Shown here: one piece after another, positions 57,807-64,000 of the stretch | Layout: the number at the start of each line of letters is the position of its first letter | How positions within the stretch are numbered: the first letter of the stretch is position 1 | Program-made: the position numbers and the translations under genes | NCBI GenBank assembly: GCA_016165875.1 | Contig: JABBOT010000003.1 | Coordinates: 36,181,860 to 36,245,859, forward strand | From: Acanthopleura granulata | Taxonomy: Eukaryota; Mollusca; Polyplacophora; Chitonida; Chitonidae | Reading direction: 5' to 3' | Length of the DNA stretch: 64,000 nucleotides | The notes under the pieces: generated by a model | Seen by the model: the letters and a program-made list of their open reading frames with translations, nothing else | Database searches by the model: none | Told to the model about the DNA's origin: nothing

Positions 57807-58142
57807 CTTTAACATCCAGCGTGACGTTGTCGTGCTGTCCTCCATACTGACATATCGATCTGCCCAGGCCCGTGTCTTCTGTGGCGTTCTCCATGGTCAC
57901 TGTGTAAACCTCTTCACCGTTGACGAGTTGACATCCCCCTGATAACCCGGCGGGTGATGATAGTGATACTGGTATTGACACGTTACACACACGGGAGGCG
58001 TATATACGGGATAAGGTCTGACCAACAACACGGTACCTCATGATATGACTTGTATCACTGGTTATCTCACACTCCACTGTAAATGGGCGACCGACCACGA
58101 CATCACCTGGTGCTGTGATTGACAGACTGGGCACAAATGAAA
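57807..58142 (-). pseudogene. Copy C V-like Ig exon with GC donor
   Basis: 336 bp (receptor A minus three codons), open. VECEITSDTSHIMRYRVVGQ lacks the core Trp; RVCNVSIPVS, GGCQ and SICQYGG remain. Donor reads AAAG|GC. Confidence 0.75.
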
Positions 58143-61100
58143 CTGAAATCAAAGGCGTTGTAAACGGAAGTCAAAGTGAAATTAAGGTTTACAGATAAAA
58201 AGGGAAATATTTGAAACAAAATAATGAACAATGACCGTGTAACAACTCTTGTAAATTACGCGTAAATATTCTTACACATACAGTTAGTCCACGCGATTTC
58301 GTTGGCTCCTGCAAACTGTTAATACTATTACTTAATACCGGCAATAAGCCTTTCATATTTTCTGCCTCGTTTGCATTATAGGACAAGCGCGTGATGTATC
58401 CACTGTATACCGGAATATCTCAAACCACCACTGTGATTTGTAAGGTAGTTGAATTTTTTTACATACAAATGGCCTACTTTTCCCCGTGCAGTCAAAATTT
58501 CAGGGTATAAACTTGTCAGCCTGAAGTAAAAATACACTACACCACGCACCACAGGTAACCTACGTAAAACCGGCGGTCTTTATTAGCTTTACACGTGAAA
58601 TTGGCACCTTTATGTGTCATTCTAAACCACGGATGACATACAAAAATTAATCTATTTATATATGTATAGGTTAGCCCTAATACCGGTCCCAATCGTCGAG
58701 GTGTTGAATATAACTCTTTGAGGTCATCCGTCGTCATTAGCAAGTATCTTTCCACAACCTGATTGCTGAATATTTGACGTGAGCCTCAAACATAATATTT
58801 ATATGAAACCATCCAACCAGATAAAGAAGGTCAACACGCGCATGTCAGCAGGGTAATGGCCCATAATACTGGTACGTCGGAGCCATTTCTGTTCTTTCTT
58901 GGGTTAGTCTTACATTTTCTGCTCCTCTGTGCACTGTACATCAGCATGTTGACCTTCAGGGATATGATTACATGACCGCCCAGAATATGTTAACTGTCCT
59001 CGCTCTCCGTCTCCACCAACAGAGTAATGACCTAGTACATAGGTGACAAGGCGGGTGTCTTTGGTTTTCACACACAAAGCACAGCATTTCGTGCCATTGA
59101 AATATTAAGCTTTTATGGTAAATGACAGTGATAGCCAACTTACTTGTTTTTGATAATTCATGTTGTAGAACTGGGGAATTCAACTAGTTGCCCTTCACCT
59201 CGAAATATGACACAGATCTACACGTGTCATACTATAGATACAATGCGTACAATCTATGCTTGTTGCATTGTGAGTAGCTTTTTGTATGCCTCCTTAAGTC
59301 ATCTGTGATCTTAGTAATTGTTTATAGAATAGAAAGATGGGTGTAAGTAAACAGCTCTTTCGGGTAAAATGGAGTTTAAGTTTTCCATATCGGTACCGAG
59401 GTATTGACAATCCCCGATTGACAATTATGTGTTGGAAACGTCTTAACCTAGGCGTCGAAACCGACAGTCGTATTCCAGCCGTCAACCAAAATGAGCCTTC
59501 TGGGACCAGTGTTTCAATAATGAGGAAAAGCCGCAAGTAATGCACATGGCTGAAAAATAAATTAGTATCCAAATCGCATACCATTTTAGTGTATATCGTG
59601 TTATTAATCCAAAATGTATCTCAGGTGTGTTTTGATTGCAACTGTTCATTTATCCAACATGGCGATCATACTCAACGCGATGAACATATGGCCCTAAAAC
59701 CCACCTATGGACCTTGATGTATGTATTCTGTGGAACAAAGGTTATTTGTAAACAGCTCTCCCCCGGATTGGGATTTCCATAAAAACATTTCTAAGGAATC
59801 CTTCTCTGTAGAAAGTGGCAACTTGGCAACACCGTCAAACCAGAAACATCGTTAAGCTCTTTGCTAACCTGTAACCGTCTTAGACGACTTTACTTGGAAA
59901 AGCTTGGACTCTGACCGGTTTCTACATCAAATCTTTTTGTCCAGTTTATAAAGACTATTGTAATTGATGACCGAAATAAAATGACATCTTCCACTGATTT
60001 TTATTTGCATAAATACATTTTCAAAATTGTGCAAACTCAACATTTTCCGCAGCTATTAAAATATGTCACTCTCAAGTTGCCATTAACAGAACATCAGTAA
60101 TTGGTAAAAGTTGAATCAAGTGGTGTGTGATCAAAACACACCTCCTATAAAATGTAGTAATTCAACATATACACAGTTTTGCACCTCTATATGTACATAT
60201 GTTCTTTTTCCTGCTTCAGCGCTTAAGACACTAGGTTGGCCTCTTAGCGATACTCGCTGATGTGAAGCATGATTATCGTTATCTGACTCTCGTTCAGTCG
60301 GAACGGCGAGACAAGCTTGGACAGGCTGGATAGGAAACAAAGAGAAAGTCCAAAACAGTAAGAAGCTTGGTAATAAAAGTTTATTTCAAAGCTTCGTAAT
60401 AAATAAAAAGTACAAACAACAAAATTCCAAATAGAGTTATTAGTTCGACAAGTTTTAAATTTTTCTTTGTACTGGCACAAAAGAAAAACTGTACCCTGCA
60501 CAGAGTCTGTAGTTTCTGTTCAATCCAAAGAAGGTGGCTGTATGTCACTGAGTGAGTTTGCTATATACGGGCTGTTTACAACTAGCACAGCATCAATAGA
60601 TTGATTGATGAGTGCGAAAGATCGAGCCTGACGAATATTACTCATTACTAATTTTTCCTGTCGTATTCAGACGAGAGCAGGTATATGTCTGTCAAAAATT
60701 TGAAGACAGTACGTACCCATTTGACAACAGTACGTACCCATCAGTACCAAAAAAAAACCAACAAAAAAACAGCGATCCAGGGGAGAGTGTTTCGATTTTT
60801 TCGCTTTGGCTGTAGCACAGAATTCCATCATTTCTGTCATGAGAATTTCTATTTCGAATTTGAATTCTGAGTTTCAAAGAGGACATCCCAAATATTAGCC
60901 GGCGCAATGTCAGCATATTGTGATTTGGGAGAACTCATCATTTCTGCTGTCTTCGCATGATATTCCATTGACCCCGCATCACGTCTTTCTGGAAATCAGA
61001 CGACATCGTCAAATAATCTAAATGATGTGGAAAGCGACTATAACCTCGTGCTAAGCAAACGAACAAACATACTTGATGAATTGAGCACTAAGAACACTAA

Positions 61101-61715
61101 ACACAAGTGTGTTGTCAATAAAGTCAAGATGGTAGTTTTGGTTACAGACAGCAGGCCTTATTTCCCACATTTGGACTTCCCCTAAGACTGGTATATGGAA
61201 CTCGACCATGACTTCTCCTCACTGCCCAATTGTCCATACAGAGACTGGATTTCCTTATATATGATGCAAAACAGGAAAACACATAAAATGTGTGATGCCA
61301 AGCAGGAAAAGATAACACAGACACACTCATCTGTATGGAAGTTACATATTTACATATCATTGGAATCATACCAATGGTGTGTGTATTTTCGAGTAGTACA
61401 TAGCAAGAACTCATAAAAAACACTATAATCAAAGACTTATTTGAAAGAAAGTTTTGCTAATTATCATTTCATTCATACTTCAATGCCAAACACTCATCAC
61501 TGAGAACAACACAATTAATGGCTATCATACAGATTTTTGGTGGTTATGACATGAAAAAACTTTTGTAAAAGCTGTATCACCATTTGCAACAAAACGTTGA
61601 ATTATGTCCATGATTTCGTGATCTTGTGTGATCAAGTGTTCTACAGTTTTTAAAACCAATATGTTAACATAACAACCACCATAACAAACACCGTAACAAA
61701 CAGTCCACAATATCA
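58143..61715. other. Intergenic, no supported gene
   Basis: No exon with family motifs. A small direct repeat (AACAGTACGTACCCAT) occurs near 60,705-60,745. Confidence 0.45.
59440..59680. repeat. Dispersed repeat shared with 33,600-33,960
   Basis: See 33,600; same orientation, about 240 bp recognisable. Confidence 0.6.
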
Positions 61716-61801
61716 TCAGAGCACAGTGGAGTTCTCGTAGACCCTGTGGTCACCAGGTGTGGAGGACGTTGCTCTTTCTGACAACTCCTCGTAATGTGGA
61801 G
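61716..61801 (-). CDS. Copy F terminal tail exon
   Basis: 86 bp, acceptor CAGCAG (two in-frame options), PHYEELSERATSSTPGDHRV, YENSTVL, TGA. Frame intact. Confidence 0.65.
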
Positions 61802-62317
61802 CTGCTGAGGGAAAACACAAGTAAAGGTGTTATAGAACGTGAACAAAATGTACGAATCAGTTGTACACATCCAAGACATCCAAGACAACAAGACAGCAGT
61901 GTTGAACAAGTACACACGAGGTTGTTTCGTATATTGTCTTTTTTCTGTTACGCTGTGCATGAAAAATAAAACACTTCAACCTCAATGAATTTTTTAAAAC
62001 CCTTTACATCGACAGTATGACTTTGCAACTTAAAGAGCGTAATTTATGAAGAATTATTATGAAGAAAACGTTTTCTAGACGTGTCCGGACACCTGTAAAG
62101 TCCCCGAATGATGAAAAATGCGTATAAACTTCTTGCAAGCAGCATCTCTCTGATCAAACTGTTAGTAAGAACAAAATATATTGTCATTAAAGGGAAATTT
62201 GAGGGAGGGGGGAATGCTTAAAATAATTTAAAATGATATATAATAATTTTTTTTTCCAAATATCATATCAAAGGACAAGAATACTGAATGCTTGAGATTG
62301 AATTATTTTACCTGAAG

Positions 62318-62562
62318 GAGGCCTCTGTGGCCGAGAGGGGTAGCTATGATCCCATGCCTCTCATCCATGCGGTCGCTGTGAGTTCAAGTCCAGCTTATGC
62401 TGGCTATCTCGCTGGCCGTACGTCGGAGGGCCCGCCAGCAACCTGTGGATGGTTGTGGGTTTCACCAGGGCTCTGCCTGGTTTATTCTAATCATAATGCT
62501 GGCCACCGTCGTATAAGTGAAATATTCTTGAGTACGGCGTAAAACACTAATCAAATAATTAT
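62318..62562 (+). mobile_element. SINE (family 1), full length
   Basis: Head 'GGCCTCTGTGGCCGAGAGGG', body 'CTTATGCTGGCTATCTCGCT', tail 'TTGAGTACGGCGTAAAACAC'; in the last intron of copy F, opposite to its transcription. Confidence 0.93.
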
Positions 62563-62576
62563 AGAAATAATTTTAC

Positions 62577-62612
62577 CTGGACTGGGTGCGGTATCCAGAT
62601 CCTCATAATGAC
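62577..62612 (-). pseudogene. Copy F Cyt3 exon, acceptor AG changed to CG
   Basis: 36 bp as in receptor A; HYEDLDTAPSP. Donor GTAAAA present, acceptor TTGCCG. Confidence 0.65.
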
Positions 62613-62794
62613 CGGCAACAAATAAAATGGCGTCACCATGTTACCGGAAGGGAAATCGGCGATGATATCAAATCAATAATTGATTGAATTTCCGAATGCA
62701 CTACCTTTTGTATGAAAAATGCTGGCAATACATTCATTTATATTACATAATACTGCTAATATTGAAGCGAAAAACGACATAAGGCTAAGTTTAC

Positions 62795-62835
62795 CATGCG
62801 CAGAAGGTTCCAGGCCTGCCGTACCCTCTGCAACT
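62795..62835 (-). pseudogene. Copy F possible Cyt2 exon
   Basis: VAEGTAGLEPSAH before donor GTAAAC resembles receptor A Cyt2 but is shorter (41 against 56 bp), and the acceptor choice is a guess. Confidence 0.4.
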
Positions 62836-62984
62836 CTCCCTGCCATTTCCCTGTCTTCAGCAATACTGTAAGTGTAATAATATATACAAAGTTATTTTCC
62901 TTTATGTTTTTGTGTACTTCCTTGAAAACCGTTCTCACCAGCGCGTTCGCTGTCAGTGCAGGCTGAATTCCTCTTTGGCATTGC

Positions 62985-63105
62985 GTGGACAGTTCTGCCA
63001 GCAATCTGCAGATCGACGTGGGTTTCCGTCAGGCTCTGCCCGTTTTCCTCCAAAAATAATGCCGTATAAGTGAAACATTCTTTGAACAGCGTAAAACTCC
63101 AATTA
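62985..63105 (+). mobile_element. SINE (family 1) 3' half, diverged
   Basis: 'TCTGCCAGCAATCTGCAGAT', 'CAGGCTCTGCCCGTTTTCCT' and a degraded tail. Confidence 0.75.
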
Positions 63106-64000
63106 ATGAAACAGATCAATTGAATCCCACACGCAAGACGCAAAGTCTCCAGATATGTTTGAGAACTTGGATTCAACTAGCTACAGCCACGGATACCTTG
63201 ATACAAGAACAACGAAAAACAGAGAGTGTAAAATTGATACCTCATGACTTGACTTGTATCTTGTTTCTCCGACGCAAGTTCTGACAACAAGAAAAGAAAC
63301 AGAGAAATCCAAATCATATACGTTTTCGTACTTAGCCTACTATATAAAATATGATATATTCATTTTTCCTCCTGCTTTGATTTTATTTATCTGTTTGCTT
63401 GTTTTTATCTATAACATCAATTTTACAGGAAATCATATACGCATTTAAATGAAATTTAGTCCTTGTCTCAAGCACCAATCCATACAATTTTGCCGGTTAT
63501 TCTGAAATGGTCCAGGGAATTCTTAACCATTCTTAAATGCCAGAAGCTTTACAGGAAAGGTTTGTTGTACACAAATTTTCTTGCACTACTTGGTTTATGT
63601 TTGGCATCAAGCAGCTTAAAGTTTGATGGTCATCCGAATCTGGATCAGAATCTGGGAATATTTAAACCCTTCTTCACAGCCCCGCTGTGGTAAAGAGGTC
63701 ATGTGTGGATTTGGATGAAACTTTGAGCAACTCTTAGCACAAGCATCAAACAGTTAAATTTTTGTTGTTATTCAAATCTATATCCGAATCCAATAATTCT
63801 TCTCCGTATAGCGAATGCGTGATACAAATTAAATGCAGACGACTGTCCCGATTCCTGTAGTGTGGATATTTGTACATTACCTTTGGTGGTGATTTCCTCT
63901 CTTGGAGTCCCGTCCTATTTAAATCAGTGTACACCGACACCATATCAAAATCACCATCATGACAAAGACTCCAACAGATTACTACATCTCTTACCATTAC
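63106..64000. other. Right edge, nothing firmly recognised
   Basis: A minus-strand open frame at the very end could hold an exon ending at about 63,885 (donor GTAATG), but it has no family motif. Confidence 0.35.

Larger units (their letters stand above)
52772..58142 (-). pseudogene. IgSF receptor copy C: degenerate Ig gene
   Basis: Four Ig exons in transcript order: V (58142-57807), Ig3 (57588-57274), a different Ig domain (56558-56292) and another (53105-52772). V and Ig3 are homologous to receptor A; the last two are not its Ig4 or FN3, so the gene had a different ectodomain or the exons belong to another gene. Defects: the V donor is GC, the Ig3 B-strand Cys is Trp, the third exon opens with TAA, and the fourth has an internal TAG and a length incompatible with phase 1-1. 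No TM or tail exon was found downstream. Probably a pseudogene; a GC-AG intron and an alternative acceptor could rescue parts. Confidence 0.7.
61716..62835 (-). pseudogene. IgSF receptor copy F: cytoplasmic tail exons with ITAM-like motif (partial)
   Basis: Tail exons of a further receptor A paralogue whose ectodomain would lie beyond the right edge. Cyt2 (62835-62795, uncertain acceptor), Cyt3 (62612-62577) and Cyt4 (61801-61716). The spliced tail reads HYEDLDTAPSP, APHYEELSERA and VYENSTVL-stop: two YxxL motifs separated by nine residues, the YEN motif and the T-x-L end, exactly as in receptor A. The Cyt3 acceptor is CG instead of AG, so the gene may be newly broken, use a rare site or carry a polymorphism; that is why it is filed as a pseudogene with modest confidence. 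A SINE has inserted between Cyt3 and Cyt4. Confidence 0.55.

Noticed and set aside
63746..63997. Minus-strand frame at the right edge as a TM exon of copy F
   Set aside because: Not hydrophobic and no match to the TM exons of A, B or D.

Overview
The window is animal nuclear DNA: AT-rich, intron-dense, with GT-AG introns and many short tRNA-derived repeats (SINEs). The commonest SINE has a body containing 'GGTTTCCTCCCACCATAATG' and a tail 'TTGAGTACGGCGTAAAACAC'. Together with the gene content this points to a marine lophotrochozoan, most likely a mollusc; that placement is inference. There are no operons, tRNA/rRNA genes or CRISPR arrays. All gene models below were spliced by hand from reading frame, splice dinucleotides and intron phase.

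Two genes can be spliced end to end with an unbroken frame. (1) An immunoglobulin-superfamily (IgSF) receptor on the minus strand, 2,036-9,074, 11 exons, 667 residues: signal peptide, two V-like domains, two more Ig domains, a fibronectin III domain, a transmembrane helix and a tail with an ITAM-like YxxL-x9-YxxL motif and a third C-terminal tyrosine motif. (2) A CLCA-family (calcium-activated chloride channel regulator) gene on the plus strand, 22,443-41,165, 15 exons, 927 residues: CLCA N-terminal region, VWA domain with a complete MIDAS, FN3-like domain and C-terminal membrane anchor. Its zincin motif is degraded (HEWAR and GVFG where the family has HExxH and GVFD).

Around these lie decayed or partial copies of the IgSF receptor: copy E (plus, 557-890, one frameshifted V exon), copy B (minus, 12.9-19.1 kb), copy D (plus, 44.6-49.2 kb), copy C (minus, 52.8-58.1 kb) and copy F (minus, 61.7-62.8 kb, tail exons only, presumably continuing past the right edge). 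B and D both lost the tyrosine-bearing tail at the same exon boundary by different mutations. F retains the ITAM-like motif with identical spacing.

Layout: 0-2 kb, relic V exon and degenerate repeats; 2-9.1 kb, receptor A; 9.4-12.9 kb, repeats; 12.9-19.1 kb, pseudogene B with a 43-bp minisatellite; 19.1-22.4 kb, repeats; 22.4-41.2 kb, CLCA with introns full of mobile elements and satellites; 41.2-44.5 kb, repeats including a perfect hairpin; 44.6-49.2 kb, pseudogene D; 49.2-58.1 kb, mostly empty with pseudogene C; 58.1-64 kb, mostly empty with tail F. The best candidate for an undescribed system is the expanding and decaying family of ITAM-like IgSF receptors surrounding the CLCA gene.
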